This document shows positions 44,570 to 54,317 of a stretch of DNA of 64,000 nucleotides, piece after piece. Each line of letters starts with the position of its first letter. The stretch's first letter is position 1. Made by a program: the position numbers and the translations under genes. The stretch lies in the NCBI GenBank assembly GCA_038148895.1, contig JBBVGQ010000001.1; one strand, 5' to 3'. This DNA is from Tamlana sp038148895. Its GTDB lineage: Bacteria > Bacteroidota > Bacteroidia > Flavobacteriales > Flavobacteriaceae. The notes beneath the pieces are model-generated. The model saw only the letters and a program-made list of their open reading frames with translations, was not told where the DNA came from and made no database searches.

Positions 44570-44595
44570 AAAGCCCCGACAATTTTCGGGGCTTT
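44570..44595 (-). terminator. Terminator of the RND operon
   Basis: AAAGCCCCG / CGGGGCTTT stem, T-rich on the minus strand, 7 bp beyond the RND stop. Confidence 0.8.
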
Positions 44596-44601
44596 AAGCT
44601 T

Positions 44602-47600
44602 TTATGGAACCAAATTTTCACCTGCATCTTGATTGTCTCCATTTCTAAATCTTATTTTGGCACGATTTAGTAGGTAGAACATGGTTGGTACGATGATCAA
44701 GGTCAAGAACGTTGCGAACGATAACCCGAAAATAATGGTCCACGACATAGGTTTCCAGAAAATGTTGTTGTCTCCTCCAATATAAATTTGAGGGTCAAAT
44801 TCTGTGAATAACGTAAAGAAATTCAGGTTTAATCCAACAGCTAAAGGAATCAGTCCTAATATAGTAGTTATGGCTGTAAGCAATACAGGGCGTAAACGGT
44901 TGGTCCCTGCGGCTACAATAATATCTCGGTACTGCTCTCTGGTAAGCAAATCGCTTTTGCCCATATTTAATTCAGCTTTCTTCCTGTCAATCAGTAATTG
45001 TGTATAGTCAATAAGTACAATGGCATTATTTACTACAATTCCCGCCAACGAAATAATACCCATCATGGTCATCATCACAACAAAATCCATTTGGAAAATT
45101 ACGAGACCAAACAATACACCAATAAAGCTGAGTATGATGGCTATGAAAATGATGAATGGTTTTGAAATGGAATTAAACTGCGCCACAATAATTAATAGAA
45201 TCAAGAACATAGCAATAACCAAAGCTTTAGATAAAAAGGCCATATTTTTAGCCATTTCTTCTTGCTCTCCGGTAAAATGATACGACATGCCACTTGGCAG
45301 TTCGTAATTTTTCATGGATTCCTGAATTTTTTGAACAATCTCGGTGGGGTTGAATCCTTCCAAATGGTTAGAATAAATGGTTATTACACGCTTTAAATCC
45401 TTACGTTTTATGGAGCTGAAGGTTGCAATGTTTTTGGTTTCAACCAAAGTTGACAATGGAATTTTTTTAAGCTTCCCAGTGTTGTCCCTAAAAGTGATAT
45501 TTTGGTTGAACAAAGCATTCTTGTTATACCTGCTCTCGCCATCAAATCGAACAAAAACGTCATAATCGTCTTCACCATCTTTATAGGTTGAAGCGTTAAA
45601 GCCGTAAATTGCAGAACGAAGCGCTTGTCCTACTTGCGCTGTAGAAACACCCAGTTCTCCAGCTTTTTCACGACTAACAAGCACTTCCATTTCAGGTTTG
45701 TTCTCGTTAACATCTAAGTTGAGGTCTTCAATCCCTGGGATATTTTGCTCATCAATAAAAGATTGAATGTTTTTTGCTTCAGCTAAAAGTTCTTGGTAAT
45801 CTTCCCCTTTTAACTCAATGTTAATCGGGTAGCCAACGGGAGGCCCGTTTTGGTCTTTTTCGGCTATGATGCTAACACCAGGAAAACCCTGTACGGCATC
45901 ACGTATTTCGGACAGTACATCAGAACTACTTATTTTATTGCCCTCTTGGTCAAATCTATATTTAAATTGCCTGAACAAAACCGTTACTTTACCTTTGTTG
46001 GGCATTTCGTTTTGGGAAGGGCCATCGGTAAATGGGTTTCCAGAGCCTTCGCCAACTTGCGAAATAATGGTTTCAGCCATATAGTTATAGGGCTCGCCAT
46101 CTTTTTCGTATTCATATTTGTCCAAAACTTTATAAACCCGTTGCTCCACTTTTTTGGTGAGTTCATTCGTTTTTTGAATATCGGTACCTTCTGGAAATTC
46201 TATGTAAACAATGGCCTGATTGGGCTGGTTGTCTGGGAAAAATAATGTTTTTGGGGTTGAAACATAAAAAACAACAACAGAAATAGCTAACAAAATGAAA
46301 GTTCCAAATACATAGATGTAAGCATATTTTCCTTTTAGAGCTGTGTATAGCTGATTTTGGTATAATTTTTCAATTTTTGGCAGGGTTTTAAATTGAAAGT
46401 TTTTTGATGCCGGTATTAAAAGGTATTTAAAAAACCAAAGGGAAATGGACGTAAAAATAAACAGATTTCCAAATCCAATCAGTGCCTTTGGCCCCCCGAC
46501 AAATCCTAAAATTGTGAATAAAATACCAACAGCCATTAGGCCCAAGCCTTGTTTAAGCATTTTGGTTTTGCTTCTATCAAGCCAGCCCAAAAAGGTCATA
46601 ACCAAAGCGCCTAAAAAAACTATTAAACCTAGAATCTGAAAAATAATGTGCGTTTCAAAAATTCCAGATATCAATAAAAGAATTCCGAAGGATAACAGAG
46701 CAACACTTATTTTAATAAGTGATTTTCTTGACATGACTTCTTCTTCTGTTTTCATAAGCACCGAGGTCAATGTGGAATTGATAACCAATGCCACAAATAA
46801 TGAGGAGAAGAGCACTGTGGAAAGCGTTAAAGGAAAATATATCATGAATTTACCCATAATTCCTGGCCAAAAGCCAAGAGGTAAAAAGGCTGCAAGAGTA
46901 GTTGCCGTTGAAGCAATAATTGGCCAAGCAATTTCGCCAACACCTTGTTTGGCTGCTTCCATTCTTGGCATGCCTTCGTCCATAAGTCTGTAAACGTTCT
47001 CAACAACCACAATACCGTTATCTACCAACATACCCAGCCCCATAACCGTGGCAAACAATACCATAGTGTTAAGCGTAATATTCATGCCCAAGCCATCACC
47101 TACAATAGGTAAAATCAAAAAAGATAGAAGAATAGAAAGAGGAATAGCAATACCAACAAATAGAGCATTTCTAAACCCTAAAAAGAACATCAAAACACTT
47201 ACAACCAAAATAACACCAAAAATGATGCTGTTTTCCAATTCCGCAACTTGGTCTTCTGTTCTAGTCGATTCGTCACTAGTAATTGAAACGTTTAAATTGT
47301 CTGGAAGATAGGTGGCTTTCGCTTCGGGTAAGTGATCTCTAATTTTATCCATGGCATCAATCATGTTTTCGCCACTTTTCTTTTTGATACTCAACATAAC
47401 CACAGGCTTACCAAATTCCCTAGCATAGGTTGTGGCATCTTTTTGCCTGAAGTTTATGGTAGCAATATCTCTTAAATATACTGCCCCATTGTCTTCCTTC
47501 ACCACAATGTTTGCCAATTCTTCCGGTTTGTCAATTTCGCCAATAACACGAATGTTTCTTCGTAAGCCATTTTCAATAACGTTGCCACCAGAAATGGTTA

Positions 47601-48273
47601 GGTTTTCATTTTGAATGGAACCTATTATTTGGTTGAAGCTCACTTCGGCTGCCGTCATTTTATAGGCATCAATAGCCACTTCCACCTCTTTATCTTGAAC
47701 ACCCAAAACGACCGCTTCCTTTATTTCTGGATAATCTTCAATATGGTCTTGAAGGTCTTCTGCAAAATCCTTTAACTGTTCAGCCGTATAATCGCCCGTC
47801 AGGTTTAATTGGGCAATGGGCATCATTTCTGAAATGTCCATATCAAAGGCATTTGGCTCTACTTTTGCACCGCCGTCCATAGTTGGCCAGTCCTGCTCAG
47901 CAGTTACCATGTCAATTTTGTCCTTGATTTTTATTTTGGCATCATCAGTAGGAATAGATTCTTCAAACTCAACGGTAATGATTGAGTAATCCTGCAAAGA
48001 AGTTGAGGTTATTTTGGTCACACCTGTAATGTCATTAATCTCTTCTTCCAAAGGTTTGGTGATGAGTTTCTCGACATCTTCCGCGGAGTTTCCTGGAAAA
48101 ATAGAACTAACATATATCTTGGATTCTATAACTTCGGGAAAAGACTCTCTTGGCAGGGTAGAATACGAAATCAATCCACCCAAAAGAACAATGGCAATAA
48201 TGACAAATACTGTCATTGGATTATCAATGGACCAATTGGAAAGTCCGAAATATTTTGCTTGATTATTTTTCAT
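44602..48273 (-). CDS. RND efflux permease
   Basis: 1223 residues, longer than the usual 1030-1060. Typical RND features: N-terminal VFVIIAIVLLGGLISYSTLPRE, TM4 region GMLVDNGIVVVENVYRLM, C-terminal LAGIVVNNAIVLIDY. Between the sixth and seventh helices an inserted stretch (about 515-650) carries four extra hydrophobic segments. HAE-1/CusA-like group; substrate not clear. Last gene of the TetR-TolC-adaptor-RND operon. Confidence 0.92.
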   Translation of the reverse strand: MKNNQAKYFGLSNWSIDNPMTVFVIIAIVLLGGLISYSTLPRESFPEVIESKIYVSSIFPGNSAEDVEKLITKPLEEEINDITGVTKITSTSLQDYSIITVEFEESIPTDDAKIKIKDKIDMVTAEQDWPTMDGGAKVEPNAFDMDISEMMPIAQLNLTGDYTAEQLKDFAEDLQDHIEDYPEIKEAVVLGVQDKEVEVAIDAYKMTAAEVSFNQIIGSIQNENLTISGGNVIENGLRRNIRVIGEIDKPEELANIVVKEDNGAVYLRDIATINFRQKDATTYAREFGKPVVMLSIKKKSGENMIDAMDKIRDHLPEAKATYLPDNLNVSITSDESTRTEDQVAELENSIIFGVILVVSVLMFFLGFRNALFVGIAIPLSILLSFLILPIVGDGLGMNITLNTMVLFATVMGLGMLVDNGIVVVENVYRLMDEGMPRMEAAKQGVGEIAWPIIASTATTLAAFLPLGFWPGIMGKFMIYFPLTLSTVLFSSLFVALVINSTLTSVLMKTEEEVMSRKSLIKISVALLSFGILLLISGIFETHIIFQILGLIVFLGALVMTFLGWLDRSKTKMLKQGLGLMAVGILFTILGFVGGPKALIGFGNLFIFTSISLWFFKYLLIPASKNFQFKTLPKIEKLYQNQLYTALKGKYAYIYVFGTFILLAISVVVFYVSTPKTLFFPDNQPNQAIVYIEFPEGTDIQKTNELTKKVEQRVYKVLDKYEYEKDGEPYNYMAETIISQVGEGSGNPFTDGPSQNEMPNKGKVTVLFRQFKYRFDQEGNKISSSDVLSEIRDAVQGFPGVSIIAEKDQNGPPVGYPINIELKGEDYQELLAEAKNIQSFIDEQNIPGIEDLNLDVNENKPEMEVLVSREKAGELGVSTAQVGQALRSAIYGFNASTYKDGEDDYDVFVRFDGESRYNKNALFNQNITFRDNTGKLKKIPLSTLVETKNIATFSSIKRKDLKRVITIYSNHLEGFNPTEIVQKIQESMKNYELPSGMSYHFTGEQEEMAKNMAFLSKALVIAMFLILLIIVAQFNSISKPFIIFIAIILSFIGVLFGLVIFQMDFVVMMTMMGIISLAGIVVNNAIVLIDYTQLLIDRKKAELNMGKSDLLTREQYRDIIVAAGTNRLRPVLLTAITTILGLIPLAVGLNLNFFTLFTEFDPQIYIGGDNNIFWKPMSWTIIFGLSFATFLTLIIVPTMFYLLNRAKIRFRNGDNQDAGENLVP

Positions 48274-48291
48274 GCTTTTGGTTGATTGATT

Positions 48292-49461
48292 TTATTTTAC
48301 GGTTACAATTTCGCCATCCTTCAAAGTCAGTGCGCCATCTTTCACAATATCAATGCCTTTCTCCAGTCCACTTTTAACTTCTACTAAACCACCGTTGTTA
48401 TTACCTACTTCTATTTGGGTTTTTACAGCTTTAAAGTTTCCGTTATCTGATTTCTCTAAAACAAACGCATATTTTTCACCCAATGAATTCTCTTGAATGG
48501 CATTTGAAGGAACCACCAAAGCACCTGCTTTTGAATAGTTTGTAATATCCATATTGGCCATCAGGTTTGGTTTGATGTCTTTGTCTTTGTTGGGCACATC
48601 AACCTCAATTTCAAAAGTTCTGTTGTTTGGGTTTATATAATTTCCAACGGTGTTAACTTTTCCATCTACTATTTTGCCCAATGCGGAAAATGTAACTTTT
48701 ACTGATGAACCTTTGTTGATGCTGGTAATATAATTTTCAGGCACTGAGGCTTTAACATACATATCATTTAAGTTCACCAAACGCATAATGGCCTGCATGC
48801 CAGGTGCCACAACTTGACCTTGTTCTGTGATAATGTCGTCAATAACGCCAGAAAAAGGAGCGTTTACAGTTGTTTTTCCTAATTGTGATTTAAGTTGACG
48901 TACAGCGTTTTGTGCGGATTCCAGATTGGTTTTGGCTTGTAGATATTGTATTTCGCTGCCAATTTTTTGATTCCATAAACGCTCTTGACGTTCAAAGGTA
49001 GTTTTGGCCAAATCGTACTGCGCTTCTAATTGCCCCAGTTGACTGGACAAACCACCATCATCTATTTTTGCCAAAAGTTGCCCTCTGTAAACTTGCTGTC
49101 CTTCTTTTACATAAACTTTAGACAAAACACCTTGATATTCTGGATAGATTAAAATATTTTCAGATGTTTCAACGCTGCCCTGTAAAGAAACATGGCTTGT
49201 AAATGTGGTGTCTTTTACTTTGTAAGACGTTACCAATGTGTATTTTATGGTCGTATCCTTTTTTACAATGGCTTTTTCTAATTGAGCTAAAATGTTGGCT
49301 ACACTATCATAAGATGCCGCTACATCTATGCGCTTTTGTTTTAGTTCTTGCAAGCTTCCACTTTCTAAAAGTTCGTCAATGGATTTTGCTCCTTTTTCGG
49401 AGTTTGAACAACCGCTAAGTGAAAGTATTCCAATTACTATTAAAGAATATATGTATTTCAT
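48292..49461 (-). CDS. RND periplasmic adaptor (membrane fusion protein)
   Basis: 389 residues. Lipoprotein signal (LSLSGCS, Cys18), coiled-coil segments (32-65 and 150-195), lipoyl-like domain (VYVKEGQQVYRGQLLAKID) and beta-barrel. Links the RND pump to the TolC-like channel in the periplasm. Confidence 0.92.
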   Translation of the reverse strand: MKYIYSLIVIGILSLSGCSNSEKGAKSIDELLESGSLQELKQKRIDVAASYDSVANILAQLEKAIVKKDTTIKYTLVTSYKVKDTTFTSHVSLQGSVETSENILIYPEYQGVLSKVYVKEGQQVYRGQLLAKIDDGGLSSQLGQLEAQYDLAKTTFERQERLWNQKIGSEIQYLQAKTNLESAQNAVRQLKSQLGKTTVNAPFSGVIDDIITEQGQVVAPGMQAIMRLVNLNDMYVKASVPENYITSINKGSSVKVTFSALGKIVDGKVNTVGNYINPNNRTFEIEVDVPNKDKDIKPNLMANMDITNYSKAGALVVPSNAIQENSLGEKYAFVLEKSDNGNFKAVKTQIEVGNNNGGLVEVKSGLEKGIDIVKDGALTLKDGEIVTVK

Positions 49462-49485
49462 TTTTAGTGTTTTATTGATTGGTGA

Positions 49486-50826
49486 TTAATTAATTGTATT
49501 GAGTACGGTTTCTAAAGCCGCTTTTTTATTTATAACGTCAAGCATGGCTTGTAAAAATTCTTGTTGTGCTGAATATAATTGGGTCTGTGCCTGGCGAAGT
49601 TCGAAACTTGAACCAATACCCTCAAAAAATTTGGTTTGGTTCTTAGTTTCGATGCGCTCAGCAAGATTTAGGTTTTGCTTTTTATTTTGATAATCTTCAA
49701 TGGCAAATTGGTAGTCGCTTTTGGCTGAAGCTATTTGCAGCTGAATTCTTTGTTGGGTTTCAACTAAATCGTCTTTTGCCTTTTCAAGATTTATTCTGGC
49801 GCGTTGCGTGGCCGCACTTCTACCCAAAGAACTAAATATTGGAACATTAAGATTAACACCCAACAGCGAAGAACCGAACCATTTTTGTTCTTTGTTGGTG
49901 AAATTAAAATCATTGCTAAAAGCAGAATATCCGCCATTAACAAATGTATTCAAAGTAGGTAGCGCTTTACTTTTTTCCAATTTTAGCAGTAGTTCTTTTG
50001 ATCGTTTATCATTTTCGGCAATTCTATAATCAATGGTATTTTCAATTGTTTCATCTGCCTCAAGTAAACCTAGAACAATGTTTTGAGCCGTAAGGGCTTC
50101 CAAATTGTCCGTTAAAGTTGTTGGATGGTTAATCTCTAAACCAAGAGTTATGTTGAGCATTTGGTAAGCCAACTCTTTTAGTCGGGTAACATTTTTAAGA
50201 TTGCTGGTTACCCCAGAAAGTGTAATTTGAAGTTGTTCAACGCTTTCTTGCTCTTCAAGACCATTTTCATATATTTTATTGGTCTCAAAAAGGTTTTTTT
50301 CCAAAGTTTCTACGTTGCGTTGTAGAATGTTCACACTTTCCTCAGCAAGTAAAACGTTTCCGTAGGCTTCAATTACGGCTTTTCTAACTTCTAAATCTGT
50401 TTTTTCCTTGGCATTTTTTGAGATTTGCAAATACACTTTGGCCGATTGTAAACCTACTAAATAGGAGCCATCAAAAATCTTTTGGGTGACTGTTGCCGTA
50501 GCATTCACGTTTTGTTTTGGGCTAAAAATTACATCTTGAAATTCACCGGGGTTACCGCCAAAAAATTCGGCAGGAATTAACGAAACTTGTTGTTTTAGCC
50601 AGTTTTGATAGGCAATATCTGCTGAAATTTGAGGTAAACCAGTAGAAGTGGTTTCCCATTTTTGTTGTTTGGCGGCTTCAATATCTCGGGCCGCATTTTT
50701 AGCTGTTCGGTTATTTGTAAGTGCAAAATCTATAGCTTCCTGTAAAGAAAAACTTTGCTTGCTTTCTTGTGAAAACCCTTGAAATATAATTAACAAACTA
50801 AAAATTAAAATTAGTTTTTGCTTCAT
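49486..50826 (-). CDS. TolC-family outer-membrane efflux protein
   Basis: 446 residues; signal peptide (ending GFSQ, near 19), two OEP repeats (about 28-215 and 240-440). Outer-membrane channel of the pump. Its start is 2 bp from the TetR stop. Confidence 0.92.
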   Translation of the reverse strand: MKQKLILIFSLLIIFQGFSQESKQSFSLQEAIDFALTNNRTAKNAARDIEAAKQQKWETTSTGLPQISADIAYQNWLKQQVSLIPAEFFGGNPGEFQDVIFSPKQNVNATATVTQKIFDGSYLVGLQSAKVYLQISKNAKEKTDLEVRKAVIEAYGNVLLAEESVNILQRNVETLEKNLFETNKIYENGLEEQESVEQLQITLSGVTSNLKNVTRLKELAYQMLNITLGLEINHPTTLTDNLEALTAQNIVLGLLEADETIENTIDYRIAENDKRSKELLLKLEKSKALPTLNTFVNGGYSAFSNDFNFTNKEQKWFGSSLLGVNLNVPIFSSLGRSAATQRARINLEKAKDDLVETQQRIQLQIASAKSDYQFAIEDYQNKKQNLNLAERIETKNQTKFFEGIGSSFELRQAQTQLYSAQQEFLQAMLDVINKKAALETVLNTIN

Positions 50827-50828
50827 GT

Positions 50829-51434
50829 TTATGATTGATTGTTGTTTAAATGCTTTTCTAAAATTTCTATGCCTTTTGGGGTACAGATGCCGCGTAAATG
50901 GTATTCCAAATAATTTTCCATGAGTGTGTTCATTGAAAAGTCATTAAGCGGGTAAAGTTCAGGGTCTTTTAGGCAGAGGGTACTATTAAAATATAATCTT
51001 GAAATAAAATCTATGTTAATACTGCTTCTATACAGTCCCTGGTCAACTCCCCTTTTTAGATTATTGGTAACGCAACCCTGCATTTTGCTGAATTGTTTTG
51101 ATTTTAAGGAATCGAAAATTTTGGGATAGTATTTTTGAAGTTGGTATTGTGGCGATGATTTTTCATCCTTCAAATGCACCATCACAAATTGCTTTATTTC
51201 ATAAATCTCTTCAATGGGGTTTTTGTCAAGTGCGCAAATACAGTCGATACCATGCGAAATAACTTCAAACATATGCAGGGTAGTGGCCTCAACAAGTTTG
51301 GTTTTATTGTCAAAATGCTGATAGATGGTTTTTTTTGATATGCCTATGGCGTTGGCTATATCATCCATGGTAATGCTTTTAAACCCATAGTTTAAAAACA
51401 GTTCAGCCGAATTCGTTAAAATCTTTTCTCTCAT
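50829..51434 (-). CDS. TetR-family regulator
   Basis: 201 residues from ATG 51434 (frame reaches 51473 but would cover the promoter). HTH GFKSITMDDIANAIGISKKTIYQHF (residues 17-41). First gene of the efflux operon and presumably its repressor; operator at 51457. Confidence 0.9.
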   Translation of the reverse strand: MREKILTNSAELFLNYGFKSITMDDIANAIGISKKTIYQHFDNKTKLVEATTLHMFEVISHGIDCICALDKNPIEEIYEIKQFVMVHLKDEKSSPQYQLQKYYPKIFDSLKSKQFSKMQGCVTNNLKRGVDQGLYRSSINIDFISRLYFNSTLCLKDPELYPLNDFSMNTLMENYLEYHLRGICTPKGIEILEKHLNNNQS

Positions 51435-51443
51435 AATCGGGTG

Positions 51444-51484
51444 CGAAAGTACAACAGGAAACTTTAAAAACAAAAAAAGTTTCC
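51444..51484 (-). promoter_or_regulatory. TetR promoter and inverted-repeat operator
   Basis: Perfect 9-bp arms GGAAACTTT (51457-51465) and AAAGTTTCC (51476-51484) overlap the minus-strand promoter TTTG (51471-51474)-N19-TACTTTCG (51444-51451). Binding would block it. Confidence 0.6.
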
Positions 51485-51558
51485 AAAGTTTTACAATTAT
51501 TTAACACTTAATTCATAATCTAACTTTTTAATATTTTTATTTCATTTATTTTTGTTTG

Positions 51559-52533
51559 ATGCTTTCAATTGAAAAATACCAAAACGAGTTTGTTGCCTAT
51601 TTGGAAGAATGTGCAACAATAAAGGAGCCCAAAAATCTTTATGAACCCATCAACTATATTTTAAATTTGGGTGGTAAAAGATTGCGACCCATTTTAACTT
51701 TGATGACCACGGATATTTTTAATGGTAATTATAAAAATGCCATGAATGCCGCTTTAAGTATTGAGGTATTTCATAATTTTTCGTTAGTACATGACGATAT
51801 TATGGATGATGCTCCTCTGCGTCGGGGAAAAGAAACCGTTCATGAAAAATGGGATGTTAACACGGGAATTCTATCAGGAGATGCCATGCTGATTATGGCC
51901 TATAAGCTGTTTGAAAATTATGAGCCAAAACCATTTTATGAGCTTGTAAAATTATTCAGTAAAACAGCTTTGGAGGTCTGTGAAGGCCAACAACACGACG
52001 TTGATTTTGAAACAAGAGACGATGTTACCATCCCCGAGTATTTAAAAATGATTGAATACAAAACGGCCGTTTTGGTTGGTGCAGCCATGAAAATGGGGGC
52101 TATAGTAGCCAATACTTCAACTGAAGACCAAAATGGAATTTACGATTTTGGCAAAAACCTGGGTATTGCTTTCCAGTTACAGGATGATTATTTGGATGCC
52201 TTTGGAGACCCAAAATCTTTTGGTAAACAAGTTGGTGGAGACATTATTGAAAACAAAAAAACCTATTTGTATTTAAAAGCTTTAGAGTTTTTGAATGAAA
52301 CCGATGAGGCTGAATTAAGGCAATTGTTTTTGTCAAACCCAGAGGATATTGCCACCAAAATTGAAATGGCCAAGCAATTTTTTGTTTCATCAGGTTCGGC
52401 AGAGGCAACAAAAATTGCTATTGAAGAATATACCAATAGAGCTTTTATGATTTTGGAATCTTTAAATATTTCCGAAGATAAAAAGGAACTTTTAAAAGCG
52501 TTTGGTAATAATTTAATGAATAGAACTGTTTAA
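51559..52533 (+). CDS. Polyprenyl diphosphate synthase
   Basis: 324 residues from ATG 51559. Aspartate-rich motifs DDIMD (79-83) and DDYLD (around 209), LRPILTLMT, and QPLG-free FARM; a farnesyl/geranylgeranyl or longer-chain prenyl synthase. The -7 box TATTTTTG (51547-51554) is so close that the transcript may be nearly leaderless. Coupled to the next gene. Confidence 0.92.
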   Translation: MLSIEKYQNEFVAYLEECATIKEPKNLYEPINYILNLGGKRLRPILTLMTTDIFNGNYKNAMNAALSIEVFHNFSLVHDDIMDDAPLRRGKETVHEKWDVNTGILSGDAMLIMAYKLFENYEPKPFYELVKLFSKTALEVCEGQQHDVDFETRDDVTIPEYLKMIEYKTAVLVGAAMKMGAIVANTSTEDQNGIYDFGKNLGIAFQLQDDYLDAFGDPKSFGKQVGGDIIENKKTYLYLKALEFLNETDEAELRQLFLSNPEDIATKIEMAKQFFVSSGSAEATKIAIEEYTNRAFMILESLNISEDKKELLKAFGNNLMNRTV

Positions 52534-52880
52534 TGCACTTGCCAACAACATTTAATGGCTTAATTGAAGAAGCCAATGAACTAAAATTGTACAAAAGCCT
52601 TGTGCGGCAAATAAACAAGGATTTTTTATTGGCAAATATTAATTTAGATTTTCATGAAGAAATATTGCCTTCAAGCCTTAAATTGCTACTTCAAGAAACC
52701 ATTTATAAACTCATTCAAGAGAAATTTACAGAATATTTAAACCTGCTTTACATTGTAGATGTTTCCGAAAAACAGGTAAAGGAATTGGATGGTGAGGATA
52801 TTTTAAAACTCTCTGAAGAGGTGTCTTTTTTAATTTTAAAACGGGAGTGGCAAAAGGTTTGGCTGAGAAGTAAATATTGA
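52533..52880 (+). CDS. Hypothetical protein coupled to prenyl synthase
   Basis: 115 residues, helical, no motif recognised. Its ATG overlaps the stop of the prenyl synthase (TAATG), so they are made together. Function unknown; perhaps a flavobacterial accessory protein. Confidence 0.7.
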   Translation: MHLPTTFNGLIEEANELKLYKSLVRQINKDFLLANINLDFHEEILPSSLKLLLQETIYKLIQEKFTEYLNLLYIVDVSEKQVKELDGEDILKLSEEVSFLILKREWQKVWLRSKY

Positions 52881-52889
52881 ATATAAATA

Positions 52890-52905
52890 AGGATAAATTT
52901 GTCCT
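52890..52905. promoter_or_regulatory. Rrf2-type operator upstream of the rrf2 gene
   Basis: AGGATAAATTTGTCCT, near-perfect inverted repeat. It contains the TTTG -33 element (52898-52901) of the rrf2 promoter, 20 bp before TAGTTTTG (52922-52929). Confidence 0.65.
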
Positions 52906-52929
52906 ATTTAAAATTTCTTCATAGTTTTG
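52898..52929 (+). promoter_or_regulatory. Promoter of the rrf2 gene
   Basis: TTTG-N20-TAGTTTTG, perfect consensus, ending 20 bp before ATG 52949. Confidence 0.7.
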
Positions 52930-52948
52930 TACTGAGATAAATAATATT

Positions 52949-53383
52949 ATGTTTTCAAAGGCTTGTGAATACGGTGTTAAAGCAACTATTTTTATTGCCA
53001 TAAAATCTTTCGAGAACAAGCGTGTTAGCCCAAAAGAAATATCCAAGGAAATAAATTCTCCCCAGGCATTTACTGCAAAAATATTGCAGGCTCTTGTGAG
53101 ACACAATATAATTGATTCTGTAAAGGGAGCTTATGGAGGGTTTAAAATTGAAAAAGCTAAGATTTCTACAATTAAGCTATCTGAGATCGTAAAGGCCATA
53201 GATGGCGATGGTATTTATAAGGGTTGCGGCTTAGGTTTGAAACAATGCGACCAAGACCACCCATGCCCGGTTCACGATAAATTTGTAAGAGTTAGGGATG
53301 AGCTAAACTACATGTTGGAAAGTACCACATTGGAAGAATTGGCACTGAACATAAAATCTGGCACATCATTTTTGAAAGTTTAA
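52949..53383 (+). CDS. Rrf2-family Fe-S regulator (NsrR/IscR type)
   Basis: 144 residues. N-terminal winged helix with SPKEISKEINSPQAFTAKIL (27-46) and cysteines Cys93, Cys100 and Cys106 that can hold an Fe-S cluster. Such proteins sense NO, oxygen or cluster status. Neighbour ric (NO-damage repair) and matching operators before rrf2, ric and nos argue for NO sensing (NsrR-like), by inference. Confidence 0.88.
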   Translation: MFSKACEYGVKATIFIAIKSFENKRVSPKEISKEINSPQAFTAKILQALVRHNIIDSVKGAYGGFKIEKAKISTIKLSEIVKAIDGDGIYKGCGLGLKQCDQDHPCPVHDKFVRVRDELNYMLESTTLEELALNIKSGTSFLKV

Positions 53384-53400
53384 AAAATTTAAATGCAAAT

Positions 53401-53416
53401 AGGATAAAATTATCCT
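53401..53416. promoter_or_regulatory. Rrf2-type operator upstream of ric
   Basis: AGGATAAAATTATCCT with perfect 7-bp arms, ending 15 bp before ATG 53431, so it would cover the transcription start region. Confidence 0.65.
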
Positions 53417-53430
53417 AACTAAATAAAATT

Positions 53431-54162
53431 ATGAAAATATTAAATGATAATGCCCAAAAGCAAATTGGGCAATTTGTAGCTGATGATTACAGAACAGCAG
53501 CTGTATTTAGTAGATATGGCATAGACTTTTGTTGTAAAGGGCAGAGAACTATTGAAGAGGTTTGCAACAAAAAAGACATAGATGCCTCTCAATTATTGGA
53601 TGAGCTGGAGGTACAGTTAAATTCTAAAACAGATCAAACAATTGATTATAAATCGTGGCCACTCGATTTATTGGTAGATTACATAGAAAAAAAGCATCAT
53701 CGTTATGTGGAAGAAAAAATTCCCGTATTGCTCCAATTTTTGAACAAGCTCTGCAAGGTTCATGGTGAGCGGCATCCAGAGCTTTTTAAAATTAATGAAC
53801 TTTTTAAGGAATCTGCAACCGATTTAGCCGCGCATATGAAAAAGGAAGAGCTGATACTTTTTCCATTTGTTAAAAAAATGGTAGCGGCTAAAATAGGTGA
53901 AACCACCATTAGGACGCCTAAGTTTGGGGCAGTTGTAAACCCTATAGAAATGATGAAGCAAGAACACGACAACGAGGGTGAACGGTTTAGGCAAATAGCA
54001 CAACTTACAAATCATTATAGCCCACCACAAGATGCTTGTAATACCTACCAGGTAACCTATGCCATGTTGCAAGAGTTTGAGCAAGATTTGCATTTGCACA
54101 TTCATTTAGAAAATAATATCTTATTCCCTAAAGCTATGAAGCTTGAGCAACAATTTGGGTAG
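53431..54162 (+). CDS. ric: Iron-sulfur cluster repair di-iron protein (Ric/YtfE/ScdA)
   Basis: 243 residues. N-terminal ScdA-type domain with FCCKG (Cys34-Cys35), then a hemerythrin-like domain with His in KKHHRY, LAAHMKKEE, EHDNEG and HIHLENNILFP. Repairs Fe-S clusters damaged by NO or oxidants. Follows rrf2 and has its own operator. A hairpin at 54184 may end transcription. Confidence 0.92.
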   Translation: MKILNDNAQKQIGQFVADDYRTAAVFSRYGIDFCCKGQRTIEEVCNKKDIDASQLLDELEVQLNSKTDQTIDYKSWPLDLLVDYIEKKHHRYVEEKIPVLLQFLNKLCKVHGERHPELFKINELFKESATDLAAHMKKEELILFPFVKKMVAAKIGETTIRTPKFGAVVNPIEMMKQEHDNEGERFRQIAQLTNHYSPPQDACNTYQVTYAMLQEFEQDLHLHIHLENNILFPKAMKLEQQFG

Positions 54163-54183
54163 AATTATTTCTGTAAAGACCTA

Positions 54184-54226
54184 AAATTCCAGAAAACCTT
54201 CCTTTCCGGAATTTATAATTTTTTCA
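54184..54226 (+). terminator. Terminator after ric
   Basis: AAATTCC / GGAATTT arms with an inner mismatched stem, then T6. Confidence 0.6.
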
Positions 54227-54317
54227 ACTTAAACATGTTTAAAGGGATTGACCTTTTTAAACCAAGAATTTAGTTCTGCAAAGGGTTGTTTTTTTGGAAA
54301 GTTAGAACGTGCTTAGT

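Noticed and set aside
44804..48262. Many plus-strand frames opposite the RND permease
   Set aside because: Shadows of a strongly coding minus-strand gene; hydrophilic antisense composition and no family motifs.
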